From positions 1,364,001 to 1,428,000 of the forward strand of contig JAYKYS010000023.1 of the NCBI GenBank assembly GCA_036924285.1: a stretch of 64,000 bases of DNA. Direction: 5' to 3'. The notes under the pieces are model-generated. The model was given only the letters and a program-made list of their open reading frames with translations. It was not told the origin of the DNA and ran no database searches. This DNA comes from Asterella californica (Eukaryota; Streptophyta; Marchantiopsida; Marchantiales; Aytoniaceae). Shown piece after piece: positions 1-11,975 of the stretch (position 1 is the first letter of the stretch; each line of letters begins with the position of its first letter). The translations under genes and the position numbers were made by a program.

Positions 1-1822
1 ATAACAACGTATTTCGATCCAAGTGTTGAACGGAACTCTCGCTGGAAAGTTCAGATCCAATCGAGGATCCATACCACATCAAAGCAAGATGTAGATCGGA
101 AGATCCTAAACATCATCGTAAGTGACTATCGGAAGAATGATAAGATCCAGAGTAGTCATTACTGTAGTGTCGCATGATTACTCTTTTTGCCCATTTAGTA
201 TACAAGATATCGTTCCCACAGAGGATTTGCACAAGTAACGCTGCTCTAAGTTCTAAGATCTGTTCAAATACAAAAATACACGGGTTTTGCCTAAATCATG
301 TCTTCTCACAAAACCACACTCGTCCAGATCCTTCAGAAGGCACTCTAGACTTAAACAAACAACTACTAACTAAAATATCACACAACTATCTACAGAGAAG
401 CTTGGGAAGACGCTTCCTTCTTCCAGGTTACTTTTTCCGGTCTTCTCAGTATCATCTTCCCGAAGCAATTCTCGGCTTCTGGGGATTCAACTCGGCTTCT
501 CACACCTCCAGAAGACTGCTCCTGCTTAGTAGAAGTCGATTAGCATTGGCTGTCACACCTTGCTCTTCCACGTTCCAATGGATTAGACAAATCACAGGGT
601 GTATGTCCCCTATAGCCTTCCTAGGCTTCTGCCTACGGAACGGTCTTCCTGCAGCACTACAACGACATTCACCTTCACAGAAGCTCAATAGAAGTCTCGA
701 AAGCTCACTAGAAGAAGGTAAGAAGACGGGGAAGATGAGGGAAGATGGGGAAGAAGGGAAAATCCAAACGAGATCAAAACAAAATAAGAATAAGAGATTA
801 AGACTCCGACAGGCTTCTAGTCCGGATCCTGACTAACAAGCCATCCCTGCTTGTAATATTTTGGGGAGGGAGACAACAAACATGCGTACAGTTACACAAT
901 CTTCTACTTGAGGATGTCGTCTTCTGTTGTGAGAAAAAGGCTTCTTTCTTCTTCTCTCGCTGCTCCGACTACTCTGTCATCTGGGATCCCTTACCCATCA
1001 GACCATCTGTATGTGGATCCTAAGTGCTCCACTGGACGAGCCAAGCTGCAAACCCCACAACTGCTGACAGTCACCGCCATCGAAGAAGAAGGCTTCCCAT
1101 GCACAATTGGGAGTAAATTCAAAGAACTCACTACCCAGTAGTCACGAACAAAGCTTCTGCACTCAAATTAGCAATCCATTCTCCGAGAAGAAGGTATATA
1201 GGTGTTGGAAAGCTCACTCTCTCTACTGTCTGCTCCTACTCCTCGACACACCAGTCTAGCCAGCAGGTCTACACGAGGATGCCGTTCCCTGCTCCTAAAC
1301 TGCTCACTATCGACACCTACATCTCAATTTACTCGGTGCGCTCATGTGTGTCCTTGTGTGTATGTGTGTGTTCTTGCTCTGCCTTCCTACTTATGTAGCT
1401 GCCTCGATGTGCAGGGAAGAGTTCCCCTCCAACCTTCGGCCGCGATCAGAGAGAGATGGGCATCGTTAGCAGGCTGCCACCCCACATGCAAAACGGTTCT
1501 CCTTCCTAATTAGCCATCTGCCTGATTCTACTCCTATGCTGTCTACTCTACCGCCTGGTCACTTAGCTAAATTTAAACTGATCCTGCCACATGTTGGGTA
1601 CTTTACTAAGTTTGGACAAGTTCCTAGTCTTTTGCGCTTTGCTATCTACTCTAATGGCTCGGATGCCATTTCCACCTGATCTACTCCTACCTGAACTACT
1701 AAATCGACTTCTGATACGCTAGGAAGCCCTGTAATTACCTCGGTTGTCGCTAAGGTGGCCTCCTCCTCCTCCATGTTCGTCGCTGGCTATGCTGCTGCTG
1801 CTTTGGAAGACAGAAGCGTCTT
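1..1822. other. GTCTTC/AGAAG-rich repeat DNA, no supported gene
   Basis: No gene is supported here. The stretch is unusually rich in GTCTTC, GAAGAC, AGAAG and CTTCT words on both strands, the same composition as the broken coiled-coil gene that follows and the DNA up to about 5.9 kb, so it probably belongs to the same mobile element or its flanks. Open frames exist (for example 174-836 on +), but they are low-complexity Ser/Arg/Leu-rich translations with no recognisable domain. Confidence 0.5.
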
Positions 1823-3942
1823 CTAGGAAGCTGGGTCGACTTGTGCTTCCTCGCTCTTCTGAGACACTAGTTCAACACTAGGAGCCATGGTAACCTCATA
1901 AGGGTCCGGGTAAGTCGCTTCTTCCACTCGGAATACCTGAGAAGACGGCTCTTCTTCCCGTCTTCCAGAAGACATCTTGTCTTTCGGAGCATCTTCTGGA
2001 GTCTTTTCGGCTTCCAACGCTGTCACTACCAAGTGAACAGCGAGGTCGAACTCCTCCTTCTCCAAGTCTGGTCCTGTCGATGATGCTGGTGCTTGGGAAG
2101 ATGCGTTTACTGATGGCGGGATCAAGGGAAGACCATAGAGTGTCTTCACTTCCTCGATCTGCCGATCCAAGTCCAGAACATACTCTCCTTGCACTCCATC
2201 AACATCGCTTTGGACTCGTCGTCCCACTCTCTAGCTAAGGTAAGAAGCTTCCTACTCGCAATGAAGTTAAACTTCTTCCGAAGCGCTTCCACCGACTGAG
2301 CTAGCAACCCCTGCGCACGAGCTTTAGCTACTCCTCTCTGTGTCTTCTCGGCTGCAGTCTGCACTTCTGTGGCTTCCCGCAGTGTCTTCCACGTCGTCTT
2401 CTCTTCTGCAAGGGCGGTGATCTTACCCCGTACTCGCAGAACTTCCTGATCACGCTGCTGTAAACACGCCTGCAACTCCTGGTTGCTCTTCTTCAGCTGC
2501 GCTAACTTCTTGGTAGAAGCGGCTGCTTCTTCCTTGAACTTCGCTGCGAGCTTCTCCGTGATGTGGAGGTCAGCTTCCAATGCCTCTACCTTCTTCTGGC
2601 CTTCTTCTTGCTGCGTCAGGAAGCGCAAACCGAATCCAAGCTGTAGTGGCTTCTCTTGGGTCATCGCTCTCTTCTCCACCAACTCCATAGCTGGCTGGAT
2701 CTCTGTGTAGAAGAAGGCACTGAACTCCTCCAGTCTTCTTCTTGCGGAAGACAAGTTCATCTCCACAATTCGATTGGAGGTGCCTTCCTTCTTTCTTAGA
2801 GGCAAGAATGCCTCGTCTGTTGCTGTCGCCTTCTGCTTCTGCACATGGGGAGAAGCTACTCTTCTCGTCTTCCGAGGTGGAAGATCCCTCCCTATGACAG
2901 AAGCGGTCCTCTTTACTGCGCTTCCTCGCTTCGCAGTAGGAGTACCCATCCAATCTTCATCTTCTGGAGTCTTCGGAAGACTCCCTGGTGTTGCAGAAGC
3001 GATCTTCTGCTCAGTTCTGGTACTCGGCGGCTCCTCCTGAGAATCAGACTCCGATCCAGAGTGGATGATCGGAAAGGAGGCAGTCTTCCTAGGTACACTC
3101 CTAGGACCCATCTTCCTTGGTGGTGTCGCGTCTTCTGACTCACTAGAGTCGTCTTCCCTCACCAGAAGCGTCTTCTGATGAGTACCAGACCTCATCCGCG
3201 GCATCGGGGTGGGAGGGGGAGTCATTGCTTCTTCTCGGTCGTCTTCTCCCGAGGTCTCTTCTTTCTCCTCGCGCTGCCCTGTTGACCTGTATCTCACCAA
3301 CTGATCTTCCGTGAGATCCCCTTTGGCCACGTATAGGTAACAGAAGAATGGAGTAAGATGTCCTCCTGCCGGAGTACCTAAGTACGCCAGCTCTGTCTGC
3401 ACGTAGGCGTGGATGTACGCCCCCCAGTTGACACTCTCCTCGGCGCACACTACTTCCAGGAACTCTACGTCCTGATCTCCAAGATACCTTGTCTTCTGCG
3501 CCTTCCCCTTGGGAAAGAGGTGAAGGAACAGCTTTGCCAGAAGATACTTCCGCAGCTCTCGGTAAGATTCGATCTTCCATCCGTTTCGTCTCTGTCTTTC
3601 TTCCAGGAAGAGACAAGTTGTGCTTCCAGGTACATGCCACTGCCCTGAGATTATGGGTGAGATCTTCTTCTCGTACCAATAACCTCGGTTCTCAGCTTCT
3701 GACCTGTGAAAGACCATGCGTCACCACTCCTCGGTCCAGGAAGATGATCTTCCACGAGCTATTCCTGCCTTTGCATGTACATGGTTACGGGGAGGTAACG
3801 CTGCCCAGACTTCCTTCAGAAGATCCTGGTCGGCAAGGTTCCAATTCCATAGGAAGAAGTCGAGATCCAACTCCTCGAGGAAGGGTGAGGCCTCGGCCAA
3901 TTCTGCCGCTGGTAACACCAATCCTCGCGGATGCATCGACAT
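1823..3942 (-). pseudogene. Broken coiled-coil protein gene of a repeated, mobile-element-like plant family
   Basis: Read on the minus strand, three open pieces join into one ancestral protein of roughly 700 residues. 3942-3721 gives an N-terminal part rich in W, L and E. An in-frame TGA follows (about 3718-3720), then 3717-2146 stays open in the same frame for 523 residues. A frameshift near 2190 moves the C-terminal part into the frame that runs to 1823. The main piece has a helical domain at about residues 50-125 (segment VNWGAYIHAYVQTELAYLG), which loosely recalls the 'putative plant transposon protein' domain. An acidic, Ser/Pro-rich linker follows (about 130-300), with basic patches such as PPRKTRR, then a long coiled coil (about 335-500) rich in E, K, A and Q. 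I cannot name the function. The breaks and the repeat-rich surroundings argue for a decayed transposon gene rather than a host gene. Confidence 0.55.
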
Positions 3943-4833
3943 ACTCGAAAATTCTGTTGCACTAAGTCACACGCGTTTACTGTGAGCTGAAGGCTGAGTC
4001 CTTCTCACGTTCTCACAGTCTAGCTTCTACTCTCAGAAGACAAATCTAGTCTTCTAGAAGACAGCTACTCCATCTTCTGGGATTCTAACAGTGTTTCCTA
4101 ACTTCTTCTCGTCTTCCGAGCTGTATCTAATCAATCCTGACTAAGCAAGGCCTTGCATGGATTCCTAAGAAGACAACCCACCTTGCATTACATCCTACTT
4201 CCTAACAGAAGATACAAGATATGCGAGAAGTAGAGTATATGAAAGGTTTAAAAGATGGTTGGGGGTCCCTGCGGTGACAGTGGCCTCTGGGAAGACCCCT
4301 AGGACAGCTTCTGATTCAATAGCGTTCACGGAAAACTTCCCTAAGTCAAGCTTCCCTTCACTGGTCTCGCTTGTCTTCTGCTTCCTACACGTAATCTAAC
4401 TTCACAACAGACACAAGACACTCGCACTTTGTTCTTCTGACTTCTCACCTCTCATACACACTCAGAAGAAGCTTGCTGCATGATGGAAAGACATGACCCT
4501 CGACCATTCTCTCCAGATTCTACCAGCAAGACTTCTCACAACTCTCTTCTAAGTTTGGGAAGAAGAAAGAATAGGCTGCTGTGGGTCGGATAGAAGAGAT
4601 CCGTAAAAGACCCTCACGTCTTCTCGCGCATTTTGCCAGCCGTTCCAGTCTTCTAGTCTCTCTAGGAAGATGTGGATTTGAGAAGCTTGGAAGATCAAGA
4701 GGCACAGGCCTAGTTCCCAACTTTCAGCTTCTCGAAATAACAAACAACTCACCAAGTCACTCAGGATTCGTACCAAGCCTCTCTCAACACAAAAGCAAAT
4801 CCAAGTCCATTCTTGATACAAATAGCACACAGT

Positions 4834-4945
4834 CGTCTTCCGAAGACAGTCAGGCTTCCAAAGCGTCTTCCGAAAATGTTCAGTTTATAGCAGCGTCTTC
4901 CGAAGATGTTCGACTCTTCCGAAGCGTCTTCTGTTCAATGTTTGG
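4834..4945. repeat. Imperfect ~30-bp tandem repeat built on GTCTTCCGAAG
   Basis: Three to four successive units carry the core AGCGTCTTCCGAAGATGTTC in diverged form at roughly 30-bp spacing. Each core is itself near-palindromic (CTTCCGAAG). Confidence 0.6.
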
Positions 4946-5716
4946 AGAGTAGAGGGATGGTAGGGTAGGGAAATTGATAGCTGGGATCTCTAATTTGAGG
5001 ACGATGGGTAAGGAGGCTTTGAATTGCACTCGGGAAGAAGCAAGAAGATGGCTGTTGGAAATTGGGCAGCGCTTCCGCGCCCAATGTCTCGGAAGGAAAA
5101 AGGTGGGGAAGGAATCAATCGATCGGGTCGCATGCAAACAACTGAGGAAGCGCGGGGGATACCAAACAAAAGGCGAGGAGCAGTGGGAGGAAAGAGAACA
5201 TGGGAAGAACCTCTACAGTCTTCTTTCTTCTTCCTTCAATCTTCTGCGCACTTACGACTTCGACCCCAGCTCCAATGCGACCCCACTAAGCTGCTGCTGC
5301 TGTCAATGCCTAGCCACTCCTCAATTGAAAGGTTCCTCCTGTGATTCCTCGCAGCTGCCCTTCAATGTCTGCTTTCAGGAGCCTCCAGAAGATCCCTTCA
5401 GCTCGATGCGATCCCTACTCTCAGCGATTTTGCCCTCGCTTTCTTCTTAGCTGTGAATCGATCCTGGTTGTGCTTAATTCCACTCTACGGCCTTCACTCA
5501 ACTCAATCCCCTTCAATTCGATCTTCTAGGTTCAAACCCTCTCGATGCGGGAAGCAGGTAAGGATTCTTGTGCTAATACGCTTCCTACGCATCTTCTTAC
5601 TCAGTTTAGAGGTTCTCAACCCCGGCGACACGCCTGACCGACCCATCACCTCGGTGTTACCTAGTAGGTACACCCACTTCTGTACTTGGAAATCCGTGGT
5701 TAGACCTCCGCGGACG

Positions 5717-5860
5717 CTGTCTTTCGGAAGACACGTGTCTTCCGTCTTCCACCGTCCGCTGTCTTCCGCTGTCTTCTCCTGTCTTCCGCTGTCTTCCGTT
5801 GTCTTCCGAAGACACAACAGAGAAGACGTTTCTCAGAAGATGACCGTCTTCCGAAGAAGT
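5717..5860. repeat. GTCTTCC cluster with perfect 20-bp palindrome
   Basis: At least seven GTCTTC/GAAGAC words lie within about 140 bp. The word GTCTTCC recurs every 5-13 bp at 5738-5815. A perfect 20-bp palindrome sits at 5725-5744, centred on the G-box-like ACACGTGT, and a second smaller inverted pair (TGTCTTC/GAAGACA) lies near 5805-5820. Confidence 0.7.
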
Positions 5861-5950
5861 CAACTTCTTATTGTAACAAAAGATCATAAGATCATCTTCC
5901 TTCTAAGGAAGCCGTAATCTTAAGTAACAATGCTTCTTCAGTTATACAAA

Positions 5951-6454
5951 CAAGTTATTAATCTTAAAATTTTTAAAAATTCATGAATCTTGTAAATTGT
6001 GGGTACCGCAATTACCGCAGCCATAAATGACTCTCCTCAATGAATCACCACAAACACTCAAAAATGATCATGCGGTAGACAATGAAGCTTAATGCGAATG
6101 CGTGCACAAGTGGAAGATCAGGAGCATGGAAGATCAAGAGCACGAAAGGGCTCTCCGTTCATGCTTGCCACTCTTACTACCTCTCACTTCATCTGACAGT
6201 ATTGATAACACTCACTATTAGACTTGGATACTCCACACTCTATCTCTAAAGCTCTGCGCACCTCTCTTCTTATACAACAACTTCGCATATGACGACAAGA
6301 GCACTAACCCTTATCTCCACTCAGCGGAGAGTACACGAATCGCCCACGTGGAGTCTTATCTTTTGACATGATAAGGTCCTAGTGCCTCCACAACATCAAA
6401 ACACATATGAGAAGAAGAAAAACTACGTACAATGAAATGTACTTGTAAACTTTA
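5951..6454. other. Intergenic, nothing recognised
   Basis: AT-leaning sequence without an open frame or clear repeat. It separates the GTCTTC block from the decayed transposase-like gene. Confidence 0.5.
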
Positions 6455-7690
6455 TCTACATTCAAGTAGATGGATGTTCGCCAAACAAGCGCATCCAGAG
6501 CTCAGTCTTCCACTCAGTATTGCGAGGAGGTAACACTCATGTAGTGGCGGTTCTATGACGTAGAATCGTGTGTTGTGGTCGACGTTGATATATCTTGATC
6601 AGCTTGCGAGTGATGTTCTCATTCCAATCCATTGTGCACGCTGCAAGACGAGCTTTGTGAGTCCTCGCAAAATGAATCCTCTTCGTGGCAAACTTGTTGA
6701 TAACACAGTTGAAAATTTCCTGACATATAGTTCTCTCTCGCTCGTGTATAAAAACGCATCTTCATGTGTGTGATGAACCGTGTGAGGAAACTCACCATGG
6801 CCAAATGCATAGGTCCATCTACATCAAAAATAGACGTCAAGATGTCAGAAATGACATAAAAAGCTAAGGTATATAGAAATGATTCGTCGACGATGAAAAC
6901 TTAATCCTTTTGTAATAGATGTCAACTGCGGGTGTATTCAAGTCAAGCATACTGTAACACGGATGACGTACTCATGTTTCACGTTGGAGGCTAAAACAAA
7001 TAACATGATATCTAGCCCAATGATCTGCAGCATTTTGGATGTCTAAACACAACAGTGATGCATCATCCTCCTCTTGACTGTATCGTCCATCCTCCCCAAC
7101 GGTTCTCTTGGCATTCAATTGTGCACATGTATAAATCCACCCCTTCAACTTGTCAGCAATGCCATGTTCACCCAACTCAGGATACATCATCCGTCTAGTA
7201 AGCAGAGGATCTCTTGAATTCAATCCTCTCATCGTGGTCACCCGCTGAACTAGCTGAGGCTTGTTCCCAACAACTGATGCTCCTTGAGAATGTAGCCTAG
7301 TCGTCAAGTGTCTCTTTGTCAGGAGCTCCAAGTCATTAATTATCTCAGTATCTTCAACGACTTCGAACATACGCTTCTCGTTCACCAGGTCGACCAAGAA
7401 CCTCTTGATCACGTTCTTGCACTTGTGTCACAAGTCCTTCTGGCTGACAATCTCGTGATGAAGTAAGATGCCATCCACTGATTATTTGTGGTCATGCACG
7501 ACCTCATCTGGCACTATCTCACGAGCTAGCAACCGCTAAATGCTCTCCTCGAACGCACGATCCTCAATCAGCCATCAATTATTTCTTGTATCTACACGCG
7601 TCATGTTCACCAACTCTATCACATGACCATCACTCGCATCGATGGATGCACATGTGCCGTTGAATCCATTACGCATCGAGTCATATCTCA
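6455..7690 (-). pseudogene. Decayed transposase-like gene with SAP-like DNA-binding motif
   Basis: On the minus strand a coherent protein can be followed through several stops. From about 7690 the frame reads FNGTCASIDASDGHVIELVN, then EVVHDHK, then HKCKNVIKRF, interrupted by in-frame TGA, TAG, TAA and TGA codons. The part open from 7412 to 6972 (no ATG at its start) contains HLTTRLHSQGASVVGNKPQL, which fits a SAP motif (helix, G, GxKxxLVxR). It ends with a segment reading DIQNAADHWARYHVICFS. Further downstream, after a less clear stretch, a shifted frame at 6720-6560 reads NKFATKRIHFARTHKARL and DWNENI, and runs on to a stop near 6455. I recall similar SAP/DWNEN combinations only in unclassified transposon-like proteins; the D-rich N-terminal part could be an RNase H-fold nuclease, but that is inference. 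At least five stops and one frameshift make this copy dead. Confidence 0.55.
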
Positions 7691-8415
7691 AGTCATCATC
7701 TACAACAAAATTTCTTACAATAAAATAGGTTATGTCAGAAGTGGTCAACTATGCTACAACTCTAATCCGTGAAGGAAAATAAGAAAAGATAGCATTGAAG
7801 GGAAGGTGTTTCAAGACTCACCGTCTTACAGGAGCCGCGTTCAAGTCTGAGAAGTGTTTAGCAAACACTTGCGTCTGTAGTTCGATCTTTTTCTAGACCA
7901 AAGGTCCAACGTCACCTCGACCCATCCTGTCTCTCTCGAGATGTCACTCTGGAAATAGAAGAAGTGAGTCCGAGATATCTGACCTAAACCACCCTCTCGA
8001 GACACGAATCCAACTGGGAGAACCCTAGCCCAGCACATAATGCAGTTGAGTGCATGCGATGGGTAATGTCTGGGACCCTATTATGCTATTATAGCACATG
8101 ACCCTTGCAAGATACTGTAAACATATCTTGCTTTTCGGTCATGCAATGAACAGATAGTGGGTTCGCATGTACAGTTAAAGGAAGTGAGAAAAACAGCATC
8201 CATTGTCTACCGAATCCTCCGCACCTAGAAAAATCACATGCTCTCCTTTTCTATAAAGCTTGTCTATCATGCTTCACAGAAAAAACCAAAATTATCTAAA
8301 GCTTGCGATAACACTCTCGTGGGAAAAAAAGACTGATGCAATTTTCTTCCCCGTTCTGTAAGCTTCTTACCGTTGTTAGAGATGCTTATTCACTTTTTGT
8401 TTTCAAATGTTAAAT
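7691..8415. other. Intergenic, nothing recognised
   Basis: No open frame with a recognisable domain. The 65-residue frame at 7841-8038 on the minus strand has no family resemblance that I can see. Confidence 0.4.
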
Positions 8416-8512
8416 ACGCGATGCAATGAATAGCCAACGGATGAAAAGACCCCATCAAACCTAACAAAAGAAAGAGAGACCCGACGAGACAAGCAACCAA
8501 CGCCCTGAAAAC
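8416..8512 (+). repeat. LINE-tail repeat, copy 1
   Basis: First of about nine copies of a ~100-140 bp repeat. Conserved landmarks in this orientation are GCAATGAATAGCC, AACGGATG, GACCCCATCAA, a CCCGA-containing block and CAACGCCC. The same sequence, inverted, forms the 3' tail of the non-LTR retrotransposon ending near 26.6 kb. Confidence 0.75.
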
Positions 8513-8711
8513 TCCCCAACCAACCCCACCTGTTTTCAGATGGTGAGGATGGCATGCCGACTAATTATTACATAACTCTTTCAGTAAGAAGGGTTAGGTA
8601 ATATTCACTATACATTGATATATTCTTGTATTGCCCGGAGCCCCATCTTGTAATTCTGAAACACATTCTGGTGTGCAATGCTTATGGGTTAAGTCTGGAT
8701 CAGTACGTGAC

Positions 8712-8868
8712 TCTTTGTTCTTTTATCACTTAACATTTACAAAGAAATTAAAAATAAATTATTAATTATATATATAAAGATCTATGAACCTATCCGTCTT
8801 TTTGTTCTTTTATCATTTAATATTTATAAAAAAGTAACATATATATATATAGATCTGTGAACCTATCT
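8712..8868. repeat. ~80-bp AT-rich tandem duplication
   Basis: Two successive units each start with TTGTTCTTTTATCA, continue through an AT stretch and end with AGATCTRTGAACCTATC. They differ by small indels in the (TA)n part. Confidence 0.65.
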
Positions 8869-9974
8869 GCTCTCTAGTACCACTTGTACTACCTTGTGTA
8901 GAATCTACTACGATCTCCTTATCAATCAATATCCTTCCAATAGTCTTGTACAGTGAATTTCGTTTTCTCTTATCGGAACAAATTTAAATGTTATAATAAT
9001 ATGTTATAGTAAGTTACTAGAAATATTTAAATAAATCCATAAATGATATATGTTAACTAGTCTCGGAATAGTCAACTCATCAAGCTATAACCCATAAGTG
9101 AAGTCCGGGCTGATGTGTTCTTGAGAGGATAAGTCCGGGGTATTAATTGTTAAACCACACCATTTCCACAGGACATTAATTCATGTGAATATCCTCAGAT
9201 AGACTGGATAGTTTGATGTACCGGGTAATCTAAAATAAAATTTTTATTTGAATTCTCTCTAATAATCAATGATGATCTCACTATGATGAATGATCACCGT
9301 TGATCTATATCATAAAGTATTCTAAACCATACCCAAGCATCAGATATGTTGTATTTTCGTATATATAATAACAGAAAGAGAACAAAAAGCAAAGGTGGTA
9401 CAAGAATCCCCAAAGTGAAAAGTCAAGACTCTTAGAAATCCTCTCGGAATCCATCCCACCACAGAATCAATATACTTTCTCGATTTTCCCCTCTACCACT
9501 TATTCAGACACTTTGGATGCATATTATTATTTGATGTATGGAATGCTAAGAAAATAAATATAAATCGATTGCTGTGGAGAGTAACGACCATGAACTGCCT
9601 GCTATTCAAGCACTGTCGAGTGAAGAAATGCCACATCAACATTTCTTTTTGTCTCTAGCGCCTGTATACCCACAATTGGGGTATAAAGTGATAGTAGAGG
9701 TAGGAATCTCTTTTCTCTTTTTCAAAACCATCTCAATAACAAATATAGAGTGAGCATATATCATTCTAGAGAGGATCTAACTTGGGGATAACTTATACGC
9801 ATCATCTTACTCCTAAGCTCCGGAGGCAATGAAGGTCCCGAAACCTTAGCCAAACGGAAATGCTATTTTGGCCAAAAAACTAGAGAAATACCTTTCAAAG
9901 AAGGTGGTCTCGTTTTAAACCCCTGGTACGGATATATAAGGCATTAAGAAATAAACGAAGTTACGGTATTCCAA
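8869..9974. other. AT-rich intergenic, no gene
   Basis: AT-rich with scattered short open frames only. No domain, RNA gene or clear repeat recognised. Confidence 0.4.
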
Positions 9975-10330
9975 CTTAAACCCTCGGTAGGAATACAAGT
10001 GTTCTTGGTAACGCAGTAGATCGTATTTTTGTGGGTTTTTTAAGAAAACCTTGAGAAATTTAATCGTTAAGTAATAAATAGTTATCGTGATTATTTCATT
10101 ATCCCAACATGAAATCTGTGAAAATAAAAACTAAATTATAGCTCTTCACTAGTTTTACAAGTTGTGATTGATTTTAAAACACACAATTTGGTACTGAATG
10201 AGATATGTTAAAGATTCGGAGTTTATGGGAGCTGAAGAGAATCTTTTCTCCAAATTCAAAATACTATGCGAGAAAAAACAGAATATTATGTTTTATGCTT
10301 TTATATCCATACTGAGGGTTTAACTTTTCG
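9975..10330 (+). repeat. Dispersed AT-rich repeat family X, copy A
   Basis: Shares ordered landmarks with 11745-11975 and 14690-15045: AATACAAGTG, CATCTCAA/CATTATCCCAAC, TTCAYTAGTTTTACAAGTT, and a terminal TTTTATAYYCATACTKRGGTTT. The order is kept but the spacing drifts, indicating old copies. Confidence 0.55.
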
Positions 10331-11445
10331 GAGAAAAGAAGGAAATCTCTTGGGAAATAAAACTAAAAGGGTGATATTGAAATGTTAGATTCTCCTCACC
10401 TCATGTTTGTATCAAAATGAAATCTTTTTAATATGGTCTTATCCGTACCAAGAATATAAAAGATGGAATCTAAAAAAAAGGTATTGCTGAAAGTAAGAGA
10501 TAAGTACAAGACCTGAAAATAATATCGAATGATATAGAAATTAATATTAAATTAGTATCATGAGAACACATAAAAATATAGAAAAACTTAGAAATCTATA
10601 TTTTTTTAATACGGATTCCACTACTCTGAAACTAAAAGATACATACATATCTAACGAGAGAATAAAAAACACAACCATACCCAAGGTGAATATTGTCGAA
10701 AAATTCCCAAATGTGTCAAGATGATAAATATAACATTCCATGTAGAAATTTTTTTTAACAAATTAGCATGTAATTGTTTCTGGATATGTTGATATTGACA
10801 TTTTCAATGAAAATAATTCTTGCTTGTCTTTTTCATAGCCGAATAAAAGTGGACACCCTCAACAGTTTGAGCGACACCCTAGAGAACATCCACCTCCCTA
10901 GAACTATTTCGTCGTGTATTTTTGCATTATGTTACTTATGAAGTTCTATATGACCGCTTTTTACGTGCAGTGGTGTTTATTCTCTTGACAAACTGTTATC
11001 TCTTCGGCTCGAACTCTGGTTATACAACTTGTTAATCAGCATAATTCTCACTGTGCTAACTTAGGTGTTTGTAAAAATAGTGTTCTTTTGACGTGATAAT
11101 ACCAGTCTTCAAACAGTTACCAAAATACATTCATGCCGAGTACTTTTCTTGGTATCAGAAAGAAGACTTCTCTGAGCTGTAGATCCGAGAAAAAAAGACT
11201 TTCATGTATGCAGAGATAATCACAAAGTACTAATTTAGACATCTGCAGCGAGAACACAGTCAAGAACCTAGCACGATCTACTTAGTCTACAGGACCTTCA
11301 TCCAATAATGTAATAAAAGAACAGTTTCTCTTCTACGGTCAGTTGTGTCTGTGCAATTGGGATGCTTATTCTTTCCTCTTCATCCGCGTCTATTTAACAC
11401 TTCAAGTTCAAAGGACACGAGAATGCATTGAAACAATAAAAAACA
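10331..11445. other. AT-rich intergenic, no gene
   Basis: No supported gene. The short frames are AT-driven, and no RNA gene or clear repeat was recognised. Confidence 0.4.
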
Positions 11446-11580
11446 CACAACGCAATGAATAGCGAACGGATGAAAAGAACCCATCAACCCTTACAAAAGA
11501 AAGAGGGACCCGAAGGGCTAAGCAATCAACGCCCCGAAGAGAGAAGAACATCGGGGCTAAGCCACTGCTTGAAACTATCA
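11446..11580 (+). repeat. LINE-tail repeat, copy 2
   Basis: Contains the tail landmarks CGCAATGAATAGC, AACGGATG, ACCCGAAGGGCTAAGCAA and the GC-rich segment ATCGGGGCTAAGCC, which is absent from the tail of the full element at 26.6 kb but present in most short copies. Confidence 0.75.
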
Positions 11581-11744
11581 GACCGCTTCCACTTTGGCCA
11601 CATGACTGTCCCACTACAGTACTTCTTTCACATCAAGTGCGACCGTCGATAGCCAGGAACCTAATCAAAAGAAAAGAAGGCGCAAAGGATTCCAACAAAG
11701 ATTAATTGGTCGTATAGTCGCAGAAAATGTATTTGGAAATGATA

Positions 11745-11975
11745 TTTGAACTTTTCTTAAAGCCCGAGTATGATTACAAGTCCTCCAGTGACCCCGTGGG
11801 CCTTATTTGCGGGTTTGAAAATACAGAGAAATGAGAAATTTTACGTTATGCAGAAAATAATGTTGGTGATTATATCTTTATCTTAATTAAAAATTTATGA
11901 AATAAAAAATCTACTTAAAGCTATTCATCAGTTTTATGATTCATCTCCAAATAAACTAAGTTAACTTTTGACCGA
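11745..11975 (+). repeat. Dispersed AT-rich repeat family X, copy B
   Basis: A shorter copy with the landmarks TATGATTACAAGT, a GCGGGTTTGAAAATACAGAGAA segment split by substitutions, and TATTCATCAGTTTTATGATTC, in the same order as in copies A and C. Confidence 0.5.

Larger units (their letters stand above)
3943..5950. other. GTCTTC-rich intergenic block
   Basis: No gene is supported. The block has the same GTCTTC/CTTCCGAAG enrichment as the DNA to its left and ends abruptly near 5.9 kb, after which the sequence becomes AT-richer and loses the motif. It contains the imperfect tandem repeat at 4834-4945 and the palindromic cluster at 5720-5860. Confidence 0.5.

Noticed and set aside
174..836. 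220-codon open frame on the plus strand
   Set aside because: No ATG-context, domain or conservation signal. The composition follows the local AGAAG/CTTCT bias.
5528..5560. tRNA-like B box (GGTTCAAACCC)
   Set aside because: No matching A box or acceptor stem upstream, so not called as a tRNA or SINE.
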